A stretch of DNA of 64,000 nucleotides. Source: Streptomyces sp. NRRL F-525 (GTDB taxonomy: Bacteria; Actinomycetota; Actinomycetes; Streptomycetales; Streptomycetaceae). This document shows positions 16,422 through 24,665 of this stretch, piece after piece. The notes under the pieces were generated by a model, which was not told the DNA's origin, searched no databases, and saw nothing but the letters and a program-made list of their open reading frames with translations. The stretch lies in the NCBI RefSeq assembly GCF_000716605.1, contig NZ_JNXE01000009.1:124001-188000 (forward strand). The letters are read 5' to 3'. The translations under genes were made by a program, and so were the position numbers. Within the stretch, counting starts at the first letter, position 1; every line of letters starts with the position of its first letter.

Positions 16422-17126
16422 TCAGGCGAGCCTGCGATACGCGGAGAGATTCTGGAAGTGCCGGGTCTCGCGCCATTCCGGCCGGGTGTCGTCGAGTTGG
16501 CAGCCGGCCAGCCGCAGCCGGGCGGCGATCTTCGCGAGGGAGGCCTCCGTGCCGTCGAACCGGATGACGTTGATGCCCGCGGTGTCGGCGACGTGCCGCA
16601 GCCGGCCGACCTCGACGATGACGGTCCGCTCGGGGTAGGCCATCAGCACCATGCCCAGCTCGATCAGGACGTTCTGCCGCGGCTGGCCGGTGAGTTGGGT
16701 CTCGTCGTCCCGCTCGCGGTTGCCGAGGAGGTGCGGGTGGAGCTTGGCGACGTCGTCGGGGGTGAGCAGCACCAGGGCCGCCTGTGCCTGCGCCGGTGCG
16801 TTCATGACGACCTCGCCGAGGAAGGGCGAGGTCTTGCCGGTGGCCCGCACCAACTCCTCCCATTCCAGGGGCCGTAGGTCGAGCCGGCGCAGCAGTCCGA
16901 ACATCGCCGCGCGCACCTCCTCGTCCCGGCCGTGCACGACGAAGACGCTACGGCTGCGGTCGTGCCCGGCGGGCGGCGGTGCGGACGGCTGCCCGGACGC
17001 CTGCGCGGAGGTCCCCGGCTCGGCGGCCGAAGTCTCGGGCGCCGCATGGTAGTTGTAGCCGAAGCCCCTGTTCTTCCCGCCGGTGATGATCTGGTTGTTG
17101 TCCCCGAACGTATGGCCCTCGCTCAT
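16422..17126 (-). CDS. TIR-like NAD-processing/nucleotide-binding protein with N-terminal amyloid-like motif
   Basis: 234 aa. Residues 8-26 form a Gly/Asn/Gln/aromatic motif (GDNNQIITGG … GFGYNY), then a disordered Pro/Ser/Ala linker (27-58), then a TIR-like domain of the Cap12/PCTIR type (59-210): VFVVHGRDEEVR, ELVRATGKTS, AQAALVLLTPDD, and RQNVLIELGM with the conserved Glu156 expected to be catalytic. Family members cleave NAD+ or make signal nucleotides in CBASS, Pycsar and Thoeris-like immunity. Start ATG at 17126; its AAGGAG lies in the last codons of the upstream gene (5-nt gap), so the two are coupled. That upstream gene ends with the same motif. Immune role inferred. Confidence 0.85.
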   Translation of the reverse strand: MSEGHTFGDNNQIITGGKNRGFGYNYHAAPETSAAEPGTSAQASGQPSAPPPAGHDRSRSVFVVHGRDEEVRAAMFGLLRRLDLRPLEWEELVRATGKTSPFLGEVVMNAPAQAQAALVLLTPDDVAKLHPHLLGNRERDDETQLTGQPRQNVLIELGMVLMAYPERTVIVEVGRLRHVADTAGINVIRFDGTEASLAKIAARLRLAGCQLDDTRPEWRETRHFQNLSAYRRLA

Positions 17127-17131
17127 GACTA

Positions 17132-18730
17132 CTAAACTCCTTGGTTGTCGGGCGAACTCGGGCCCGGCGGCTGGTAGTTGTACCCGAAGTTCTCGTTGTG
17201 GCCGCCGAGGATCGCCTGGGAGTTGTCCCCGACGAGGATGTTGGTCTGCGCGCGGTCGTGGTCGGCGAGATCCACGTGGTGGTCGCTCAGGAACTGGCGG
17301 ATGGTGTGCAGCAGCCGGCGCTCGACGATCTGGGTGTACTTGAGGGCGTCGGTCTTCTGGAAGAAGTGGTGGTAGGTGTCGCTGGTGGCCATCTCCCGGA
17401 CGCTGGTGAGCGCGCCGCAGTCCACCGACTGCTTGGCGTAGCGCGCGAGTTGGAACTCGCTGGTGTCGATCTCCGCGCTACCTCCGGTGAACGTGACGGT
17501 GCTCCACCCGCCCCGCGCGGGCCGTACGAACCGTCGTACCCGGCCCGGCAGGAAGCGCCGGGGAACCAGCCGCAGCGGCCACAGCGCCAGCGCCAGGCAC
17601 CAGCGCGGTAGGGCCTTGACCATGTCCCACGCGACCCGCACCGCCAGCCGTGCGTCGAACGCGTCGGGCAGCCGGTCGACGAGGTGGAACTCCCTTACCA
17701 GCGGCCCGAGTACGTAGGTGTAGAACTCGGTGTGCAGGGTGTCGCCCTTGAGGTCGAAGCCGACGAAGATCGAGGTCACCAGCTCCTCGTTCCAGGAGCC
17801 GACGCGGATGCACAGGTACTCGCGGGCCGAGTCGTAGTCCTCCCGCCAGTGGATGGGCGGGAGATCGTCCATGCCGGGCAGCTGGGACCAACCGGTGCCC
17901 GCCGTACGGTCGTTGGTGCGGATCGCCGTCGTGTAGCGGCGCTGCTCGACGGTCAGCCCCTCGATCCGTTCGTCCCAGCGGGCCTCGTCGCGCAGTTCCG
18001 CGCCCATCCTCCCGGCGACGTACGAGGTGATCTCGTGGACGGTGAACGGCAGGACGGGCTTGCGCTCCACCTCGTCGAGGTCGCCCCCGGAGGCCTCGAA
18101 CTGCTTGCGGGCGGCGAGGCGGTTCTTCGGTGCGCCGAGCAGGAGTTGGGCGTTCGCCCAGTCGCGCAGCGGCTCGCCGGCTCCGACGAAGGGCCGGAAA
18201 CCGCCGTAGAAGACGAGGCCGGTCTGGCCGGCCTGTTCGCGGTCTATCTTGCCGATCAGGGCGTCGGTGAGTCTGCCTGCGACGGGGTAGGAGCCGTCGA
18301 AGCCGCCGGCGGGGCCGGTCTCCTTGAGGCGGGTCATCAGGATGTGCAGGGTGACGACCCGGCGCAGGTAGGCGGCGCCCCACAGCACCCAGAACATGAG
18401 CTGGGCGGCGATGAAGAAGCTCAGCGGGCCGATCGCCAGCAGCAGGAGCGCGACCGCCGAACCGGCCACAACTCCCCATTGGACACGGCGCAGTCGGCGG
18501 GCCGCGAGCGCGTGGGCGAGGACCGAGACGGCGTCGTAGCCGTACGAGGGCGCGACCACTCTGAAGCGGTTCTTGAGCAGCTCTCTGATGACGGCCCGGC
18601 GGTAGACGGGATCGAGGTAGGTGCCCGCGGACAGCAGGCGGGTGGCCTTGGTCCGCGCGTACACGCGGGGGATCTGCGGCGCTCCGGGCGGAGTGCCGGG
18701 CGGATAGCGGTGCGGTGCCTGTGTGCTCAC
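17132..18730 (-). CDS. 532-aa membrane protein with C-terminal amyloid-like motif, unknown
   Basis: GTG start at 18730. A Pro-rich N-terminus precedes a helical segment and two adjacent membrane helices (~84-121: VVAGSAVALLLLAIGPLSFF and the following AAQLMFWVLWGAAYL). A large cytoplasmic domain (~125-375) includes FYGGFRPFVGAGEPLRDW and WREDYDSAREYLCIRVGSWN. A further amphipathic or membrane stretch lies at ~380-395. Residues 501-519 (GDNSQAILGG … NFGYNY) align without gaps to residues 8-26 of the downstream TIR protein, 13 of 19 identical. The large domain is not recognised. By analogy with BASS pairs it would be the sensor or scaffold that recruits the TIR effector. Part of an operon with the gene 31 nt upstream. 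Confidence 0.75.
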   Translation of the reverse strand: MSTQAPHRYPPGTPPGAPQIPRVYARTKATRLLSAGTYLDPVYRRAVIRELLKNRFRVVAPSYGYDAVSVLAHALAARRLRRVQWGVVAGSAVALLLLAIGPLSFFIAAQLMFWVLWGAAYLRRVVTLHILMTRLKETGPAGGFDGSYPVAGRLTDALIGKIDREQAGQTGLVFYGGFRPFVGAGEPLRDWANAQLLLGAPKNRLAARKQFEASGGDLDEVERKPVLPFTVHEITSYVAGRMGAELRDEARWDERIEGLTVEQRRYTTAIRTNDRTAGTGWSQLPGMDDLPPIHWREDYDSAREYLCIRVGSWNEELVTSIFVGFDLKGDTLHTEFYTYVLGPLVREFHLVDRLPDAFDARLAVRVAWDMVKALPRWCLALALWPLRLVPRRFLPGRVRRFVRPARGGWSTVTFTGGSAEIDTSEFQLARYAKQSVDCGALTSVREMATSDTYHHFFQKTDALKYTQIVERRLLHTIRQFLSDHHVDLADHDRAQTNILVGDNSQAILGGHNENFGYNYQPPGPSSPDNQGV

Positions 18731-18761
18731 GATGGTTCAGCGCTCCACTCGTGCGGGGATG

Positions 18762-19424
18762 TCAGCCGATCGGGGTTGCCGTGCCATGGGTGATCACACC
18801 GTCCTCGACGGTGTAGGTGACGTTGTACGAGCGCGAACTGCCGTCCGTCTGAAGGGCGTTGAGGACCAGCTGCACGAAGGTCCCCTGCACGGACACCTGA
18901 CTGATGCCGTCCCGCTGGGTGTCGGCGTAGCCCTTCACGAACGCGTCGTAGTCGGCGTCGCCCAGGTTCTTGCCGCCGAGGGCCCAAGCGGTCGAGTAGT
19001 CACGGTTGTTGACCGCGTCGAAGTAGGCGGTGACGACCGCTTCCGGCTCCGCGGCCGACGACGCGGTGGCCGTCGGCGCAGTCCCGTCCGTCGGTTCGCC
19101 GAACCCGCTCGCTCCCTCAGCCGTCGTCGTCGTGCTGGGCTCGGTGGCCGGGTCGGAGGCGCTGTACGGGTCCTGCGTCGCGGACTGGGTGTACGCGTAC
19201 GACGCGGTGGGCGGGGTCCAGGGCTGGGCCTGCGCTCCGCCGCCGCTCGAGAAGGAACCGTCGACCAGCCCCAGCAGCAGGACGGCCAGCAGGGGCGCCC
19301 CGATCACGGTGAGCCCCCAGGTCCGGGCGGCTCCGGCGGGCGGTATCAGCCCGCCGGCCCGGTAGGGCGCCGGGGGGCTGGGTGCGGCGGGGGTGGACGG
19401 TGGTGGTGGTCCGAGGTCGTTCAT
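18762..19424 (-). CDS. Membrane-anchored DUF4878/NTF2-like protein, unknown
   Basis: 220 aa. A Pro-rich cytoplasmic N-terminus (MNDLGPPPPSTPAAPSPP), one transmembrane helix (~40-60: GLTVIGAPLLAVLLLGLVDG), a Ser/Thr/Ala-rich extracellular stalk (~65-125) and a C-terminal NTF2-like domain (EAVVTAYFDAVNNRDYSTAW; NVTYTVEDGVITHGTATPIG). The ATG at 19424 follows GGAG; an upstream in-frame start would add 63 residues of unlikely composition. First gene of the apparent operon with the 532-aa protein and TIR gene. An extracytoplasmic domain here might give the operon an envelope-sensing input, but that is speculation. Confidence 0.7.
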   Translation of the reverse strand: MNDLGPPPPSTPAAPSPPAPYRAGGLIPPAGAARTWGLTVIGAPLLAVLLLGLVDGSFSSGGGAQAQPWTPPTASYAYTQSATQDPYSASDPATEPSTTTTAEGASGFGEPTDGTAPTATASSAAEPEAVVTAYFDAVNNRDYSTAWALGGKNLGDADYDAFVKGYADTQRDGISQVSVQGTFVQLVLNALQTDGSSRSYNVTYTVEDGVITHGTATPIG

Positions 19425-19611
19425 GGGACGCTCCGACGAGGTGGGCGGTGGGAAGGGGTCGGCGGGAAAACCCGCACAAAAGGCTGATTGACCCCTTGCA
19501 TGCCACCAGCGCCTCCGCTTCCGCCACCAGGACCGATCCGCTTCCGATGCGCTTCCGGGGGGTCCCGGGGGCTTCGCCGGGGCACCTCCCGTCCCCTCCC
19601 CCGCGCAGCAC

Positions 19612-19651
19612 AAAGCCCCCCACCGGAGGGAATCCGCAGGTGAGGGGCTTT
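19612..19651 (-). terminator. Ancestral gpmA terminator displaced by the element
   Basis: AAAGCCCCCCACC / GGTGAGGGGCTTT, 13-nt arms with one mismatch, 34 nt beyond the left core repeat. In the uninterrupted chromosome it would follow gpmA directly; the element has moved it 8 kb away. Confidence 0.6.
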
Positions 19652-19684
19652 GCCGGGAAGGGTGACTCTGTGGAGAAGAGGGGC

Positions 19685-19702
19685 TACTTCTTCTTGCCCT
19701 GG
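19685..19702. other. Left attachment core (attL)
   Basis: TACTTCTTCTTGCCCTGG, identical to the gpmA 3' end at 27620-27637. On the minus strand both encode QGKKK plus a stop; here the upstream frame reads TKIPDNTQGKKK and stop, i.e. element sequence entering the old gpmA terminus. Confidence 0.82.
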
Positions 19703-19798
19703 GTGTTGTCGGGGATCTTGGTGAGCTGGGTTTTGCTGGTCGGGGACGGTGGGTTCGTGCGCCTGGTGGTCGTCCTTGGCCAACGTTGAGCGACTTCG

Positions 19799-19819
19799 GA
19801 CGGCCCAGGGACGGCCCAG
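19799..19819 (+). repeat. Integrase arm-type repeat, left
   Basis: ACGGCCCAGGGACGGCCCAG preceded by G, itself a tandem of ACGGCCCAG; a further ACGGCC follows. The same 21 nt occur at 27537-27557. In the excised circle the two copies would flank the core on both sides, as expected for arm-type integrase or Xis sites. Confidence 0.65.
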
Positions 19820-19832
19820 ACGGCCGACTGCT

Positions 19833-20147
19833 TCAGACCTCGCTAATGCGGTACGGCTCAGGCAACGGCGACAACGGCACGTCGAGTACGTGACCCAACA
19901 GTGCTCGCGCAACCGCGTCGCGCTCCGAGTCCTGCTGGCCTGGTCTCATCGAAAGGATCACACGGTCTCGGGTGACGACAGCGGCACCCGTGAAGCTTGG
20001 GTCGGTGATCGAAGACTCATCCAACATGACGTCCAACTCTGCGAGAAGCTCAGGTAGAGGGGCATCGAGAAGGCGCTGAGAACTCAGTGCCTTCTGGGCG
20101 TAGCCGGTTGTCAGCTTTGATGTCTGCGCTCGGTCGTGCTCTGTCAC
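19833..20147 (-). CDS. Small conserved-looking protein of the element, unknown
   Basis: 104 aa, GTG start at 20147 preceded by GAGGAG at 9 nt. The sequence is polar and helical at the N-terminus (MTEHDRAQTSKLTTGYAQKA), then a beta strand (GAAVVTRDRVILSM) and a helix (SERDAVARALLGHVLDVPL). The last part recalls the fold around the HExxH helix of ImmA/IrrE-like proteins, but the zinc-binding HExxH itself is absent. So it may be a degenerate ImmA-like protein or unrelated. First gene inside the left end of the element. Confidence 0.55.
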   Translation of the reverse strand: MTEHDRAQTSKLTTGYAQKALSSQRLLDAPLPELLAELDVMLDESSITDPSFTGAAVVTRDRVILSMRPGQQDSERDAVARALLGHVLDVPLSPLPEPYRISEV

Positions 20148-20663
20148 GGGCCTATCTCCTCAGCCGACCTTTGATGGGGCGCCAGAGTTCTTCCCCAGGG
20201 CCGCGTCAGAACAACACCACCCTGAACGATCTCCCCGTAGCGGTGAGGACAGAGACACCAGGGCGAGGACCGCGCCGAGAGCATCAGCTTGGGAATCTTG
20301 GGTTCTACGGGTTAACAGTCCCGCCGACCTGCTGCTGAGCGACGCCATGACCTGAGGGTGTCTCTGGGTTGGTGACCGCTGTTCCCCATAGTTCCCCGCA
20401 GTATCTGGCATGGTTCTGGCACGACATATAACTCTGTGGTCGCAGTGTGGTGTCTCGCTCGATAAATGGGCTATGGATGCCGTCGTTCAGCGGGTGTGCA
20501 CGTCATAGACAAAGAAGTCGCTTGGCGGCTCTGAAGCTGCTCGCAGAAACGCCCCCCAACTGCCTTCTTGCTGCTCCGGGCTTGAGTTCTGCCCTCCACG
20601 GGGTCGCCATGCAGGAGTCCGATGAGACGGAAACTGACGGACGCGCTCTTGTCATACCACCCA
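20148..20663. other. Non-coding stretch of the element downstream of the NACHT gene
   Basis: 516 nt of mixed composition between the NACHT stop and the 104-aa gene, both on the minus strand. Short open frames have no codon bias. A tRNA-Asn-like anticodon-arm string near 20313-20332 is not a tRNA. Likely decayed element DNA plus the promoter of the small gene. Confidence 0.4.
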
Positions 20664-23600
20664 TCATGGATTTAAGCCAGCGTCAACAGCCTTTTCCAGT
20701 TTTTCGGACCACTGCTTCGATGACTTCCCACCCTCGTCTAGAGATAGCGTGTTCTCAACATAAGGAAATTCCCAGTTTCCGTAGTATGAAATAACCAGCG
20801 CCGCACGTGCAAAATCCTTTGCGAAGTTGCGCTTTGTGGATCTTGCGGCCTCCTCGGACAAGAATTCTCTCAACTCGCCGTCTTGCGGCACAGAGATTTC
20901 TTCCCTATGCAAGGTAATGGGGAGCCGCCAGATGCACCATGCGGCAGTTCTCTTGAACTCCTCATATTCGCTATTACGCCAAACCGAAAGGCACGCAGTC
21001 AGTACCTTCTGGAGCTCGCTGACAGTCCACGGAACTTGCTCGCCTAGCCAGGCAAGCGCCCAGAAAGACATAGCTGCGACACTTGGGTCGCCTCCGCTAT
21101 TCTCCAGTACATCGAGCACAAATGACTTGTACTCAGCGAACATTTCAGCTGAAGGCATCTTCTCTTCGGGAACAACCTCCGGCTGATCATCAGCGTTCAG
21201 TCCCTCAGGGCGGTCAGCGTGTTGCTGGTTCGAGTAAGCGAGAATCATTACACAAGCAATACCCGAGATCACATCCTTCTGCGAAGTGGATCGAAGTAGG
21301 GAGACTACTTCTTGCGAGAAGCCCTCGCCGCTAAGCACCGTCAGAATGGCCAGGCTGGAAATTGCGGACCCGTACTGCATAACATGCTCATTGTGCGCGA
21401 AGTACCCAGACCAGATAACCTCAGGAATCTCGGCTGCAAACTTCGACTGAATAATACCCTCAACTACATTTATTTCATGCAGGTTGACGTTACGAATCAA
21501 GGAGTCTAGCGCATTACGCACCTGCTGAGGAGAAATTTGCACCTCATCAACAAGGCACTGCAGCAATGTTTCACCGACCAGCGTTTCTGCCTCTTCGTCC
21601 CTGTCAGTGGAGTCAACTGTGCCGCGCGTTTCAGGGGAATCCAGAAAATCGATAAGCATGTCAATCATCAGCTTGGCTCCGCGGCTGCCTGAAAGAACGG
21701 TGGCCAGCGGAATTACCTCAGACCAGGATTCATCCTCCAAATAGGGGAAGAGGATCTGAGTGTAATCGTCCTTTTCTTCACGCAGAGGGTTCCAGGACTC
21801 AACGCAGGCGCGGGCTGCTAGGTACTCTTGGAAGGTTAGGTGCTTGAATTCGTACAACGGGCGTAGTTGGCCATCCTCGATAATGTGGCCGCTCTGCACG
21901 AGCAGGCTACTTCGGTCCTCCACCCTTTCGATCAGCTCCGTGGCAGACATCCGGGCATACCCAAGAACTTCCGGCATTTGGGTACGAGATTCTTCGAATA
22001 GGTCTCTCAGCCCCTTGGCGCTGATGCTTTGCCGATTAGAAGTCATCATGGAGAAGGCTGCGTACGCTAGTTGAGGAAGCGCTTCGTCTTGGTCAATTGG
22101 CGTATGTCCTTCGGTGTTCCAGGTCATCAGCAGCACTTCGATCGCCTTGTCATACAGCACACTACGCTTTGGCGGAAGTTCACCAAGCCATCTCTGCACA
22201 AGAAGCAGGGTGGTCAGAAGGAGCGGGTTGATAGCCAGGTCAAGCACTCTGGGCTGGCTAATAATCGACTGAGCGATCTTGTTAGCAGATTCCGTCGTTC
22301 CCCCGACTACTTCGTGCTGCCACGCCCGGCAAAGAGTGAAGATATCTCCCACCGAGAGATCTGCGATGCGGAAAAGGGAACAGACAGAGGACATTGCCCC
22401 TGAAACAGCCCTGAAACCGGCTTCCCTGCATGTGATAATTACCCGTACAGCGGGATAAGTCCCTATGAAGGTTCGTAGTTGTGCTGCGAATGCTGCTCGG
22501 TCACCAGGGTCGCTGATCTCGTCAAGGCCGTCAACCAAAAGGAGTGCTTGCCCATGCTTTAGAGCGTCTGAGACACGACGGGAAAAAGCCTCCCTGAGAT
22601 GGGGAAGCTCAGCAAAGCGAGGGAGATCTTGGATTAGCTCTGTAACCGGCTTTCTTACCTGTTCGCCCAGTTGTCGGCATCGAATAAAAAGCGGGAACCA
22701 ATCGGTCTCTGGAAGCTCATCGCCCACTTCATCGCGCCGTTCTGTTGCAGCGTATGCCACGGCCAATCGCTTGAGCAGCATAGTTTTCCCCGCCCCGGGC
22801 GCGCCGAGGATTGCTACATGCTTATGCGATTTAATCGTCTCACTTACGGTAATCCTGGATGTTTTTGCCTTACTCGATGACGGATTGCTATTCTTCTCCG
22901 CTTCCCCCTTTGGGATAGTCGAAAGATGTAGTGGCACATATATGGATTCGAGTCGGATTCTTTTGCCGCCAACTTCTTGATCCGCAGGGAGTCCCTCGAG
23001 TGTGACTCCCCCACATTCGCGCTCCAAGTATGCAAAGTAGGATACTGTTGCCTGATCCTGTCTCGGCGATGAATCTGGAACGTCACGTGGCGCAACATAC
23101 GTTAGACCGGTGAAGTTTCTCGCGGAGTTTGCGTCAGCCTCGACGATGTTGGCGACCAGGCCATCATCCAGTCCATATCCGTCGGCGTGAATCAGGGTAT
23201 AAAGCGTGTACCGGCCTCCTGTTTTAAAATAGAAGGCCCAAACCCATCCGATTTCGTGAATGACAAGAGAGCAGCGCTGTCCTAGCATTGCTCGTTCCGG
23301 CAGGTCCGTGCACGTCGATGCGACAATCGCGGCCTGCTCACGGCTAACAATTACGCGACCTCTAACTAGCTCATCGACAATCTTTGGGGCATCCATCAGG
23401 ATGAGGCGTTTCCCTGCATCCTCTTCCTGTTCGCGCGCAGGTGCTGTAAAACCTCCGAGTGATACAAAGTAGGGAGTCAGCTCCAGTTCGCTTTTTCTGG
23501 AACGTTCAACCTGTACCGCTCCGGCGAATTTATTGACATCACTCCCGCCTGTGGCACCTTTAGTCGCCTTGCATTCTGCGATCAGTGTGCGCTGCTCGGT

Positions 23601-23774
23601 TCTATGCTTTCCACTAATGTCGATTTCTCTTCCCGCCTTGTGGACGTTCAAAGAGAAATCCTCATATCCGAGAGCGTGAAACAAGTCCTGGATCGCCCGA
23701 CCGAATAGATCGCCCTTTTTGTTGTTGTCGGACTCGAGGACGCTGATCTTGACTCGTTCCTGACTGTCCGACAT
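20664..23774 (-). CDS. Mrr-like nuclease-NACHT ATPase, bacterial NLR (bNACHT-type) antiphage protein
   Basis: 1036 aa. The N-terminal PD-(D/E)xK restriction-endonuclease domain (~20-135) has Asp52 (GREIDISG) and Glu67-x-Lys69 (LIAECKATKG). The NACHT ATPase has Walker A GAPGAGKT (324-331), Walker B LLLVDGLDE (411-419) and sensor VIITCREAGF. It is followed by winged-helix/helical NACHT segments and a long C-terminal helical repeat region (~640-1036), the likely sensor. The architecture is that of bacterial NLR defence proteins in which ligand binding oligomerises the NACHT and activates the nuclease. Start ATG 23774 after GGAG. Codon use is visibly AT-richer than in neighbours, a clear sign of transfer. 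Confidence 0.9.
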   Translation of the reverse strand: MSDSQERVKISVLESDNNKKGDLFGRAIQDLFHALGYEDFSLNVHKAGREIDISGKHRTEQRTLIAECKATKGATGGSDVNKFAGAVQVERSRKSELELTPYFVSLGGFTAPAREQEEDAGKRLILMDAPKIVDELVRGRVIVSREQAAIVASTCTDLPERAMLGQRCSLVIHEIGWVWAFYFKTGGRYTLYTLIHADGYGLDDGLVANIVEADANSARNFTGLTYVAPRDVPDSSPRQDQATVSYFAYLERECGGVTLEGLPADQEVGGKRIRLESIYVPLHLSTIPKGEAEKNSNPSSSKAKTSRITVSETIKSHKHVAILGAPGAGKTMLLKRLAVAYAATERRDEVGDELPETDWFPLFIRCRQLGEQVRKPVTELIQDLPRFAELPHLREAFSRRVSDALKHGQALLLVDGLDEISDPGDRAAFAAQLRTFIGTYPAVRVIITCREAGFRAVSGAMSSVCSLFRIADLSVGDIFTLCRAWQHEVVGGTTESANKIAQSIISQPRVLDLAINPLLLTTLLLVQRWLGELPPKRSVLYDKAIEVLLMTWNTEGHTPIDQDEALPQLAYAAFSMMTSNRQSISAKGLRDLFEESRTQMPEVLGYARMSATELIERVEDRSSLLVQSGHIIEDGQLRPLYEFKHLTFQEYLAARACVESWNPLREEKDDYTQILFPYLEDESWSEVIPLATVLSGSRGAKLMIDMLIDFLDSPETRGTVDSTDRDEEAETLVGETLLQCLVDEVQISPQQVRNALDSLIRNVNLHEINVVEGIIQSKFAAEIPEVIWSGYFAHNEHVMQYGSAISSLAILTVLSGEGFSQEVVSLLRSTSQKDVISGIACVMILAYSNQQHADRPEGLNADDQPEVVPEEKMPSAEMFAEYKSFVLDVLENSGGDPSVAAMSFWALAWLGEQVPWTVSELQKVLTACLSVWRNSEYEEFKRTAAWCIWRLPITLHREEISVPQDGELREFLSEEAARSTKRNFAKDFARAALVISYYGNWEFPYVENTLSLDEGGKSSKQWSEKLEKAVDAGLNP

Positions 23775-24665
23775 CGGTTCTCCTGCTTGTTAGTGGTGTG
23801 ATGGCACACGAGTAGTTTGCCGGACCGGCGGGTTACATGAGGGGTAGTCCGGCCAAATCCTCAATGACAGAGTCAAGCAGGCAGGGCGCTGTCCATCGGT
23901 TGAGAACGGCGCCCATGCAGCCCTTGCGTCTAAAGCTGCTCCTGGATGCGAACTACGGGCGCGGCGGTCGCTGAGCCTCACTGGGCTGGGCAGCCAGACG
24001 CGAACGTGCAGTGATGGCCAGCTGCGGTCGCACCGGTTGCTGAACTTCGCCGCTGTACGGCAACAGGCTCCACCTCATCGGTCCTACTGCCGTCGCCTGC
24101 GGCGCAACCCCCCGGCACTGGCTACGGCGACGAAGAAAGTGCCGCCTATCGCGTCATAGGGAGGTAAGAGGTGAAGGGCCTCAGAGGGGGATGATGTTCA
24201 AGGACGGCTCGGTCGAACGTAGTTCCGATCAGGGCGGCTGTCAGTGCGATCGCCCATAAGAGCAACGAGCAACCGTGTACTCCGGGTACTCAGCCAAGAC
24301 GTCATTGGATCATCATGCACCCGACATATCGCCGACCACAGCCCCTCCCGCTTCTCCTACCGAGCTGCATGAGGGCGACAGACCGCCCTGAAATTCGCGC
24401 AGGGTCGCCAGTATGGAGGATCGCGTATACAGAAGCCGTCTGACCTGGCAATGGGCTGGCCTGCGCCCTCTTGGTCTGGCCCCTGTGACTACCCGCTGTT
24501 CCCCGTAGCGTTTTTTCCCCGCCGCTCCGTGGCCCTTGGAGCGGGTGTAGGCCCCCAAGCACTGGGCCTCTCGGCCCTCAGGCGAGCGTCCAGGGTGTCG
24601 GGCACACGTGGCGAGTCGCCACGAATCCGCTCAGCTCGACAGCGTTACACGAGGAGGGGGGCAAT
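23775..24665. other. Divergent non-coding region of the element
   Basis: 891 nt between the NACHT gene (minus) and a membrane protein gene (plus). It must hold both promoters. Open frames present are short, lack ribosome sites and have no recognisable similarity; the region looks like eroded element DNA, perhaps the site of lost transfer genes. Confidence 0.45.

Noticed and set aside
20301..20345. tRNA-Asn-like string (CTGTTAAC on the minus strand) inside the element
   Set aside because: The anticodon stem does not pair properly and there is no T-arm or acceptor stem; not a tRNA and not the attachment site.
24302..24562. Short minus-strand open frames in the 23.8-24.7 kb gap
   Set aside because: No ribosome site, no codon bias, no recognisable similarity.
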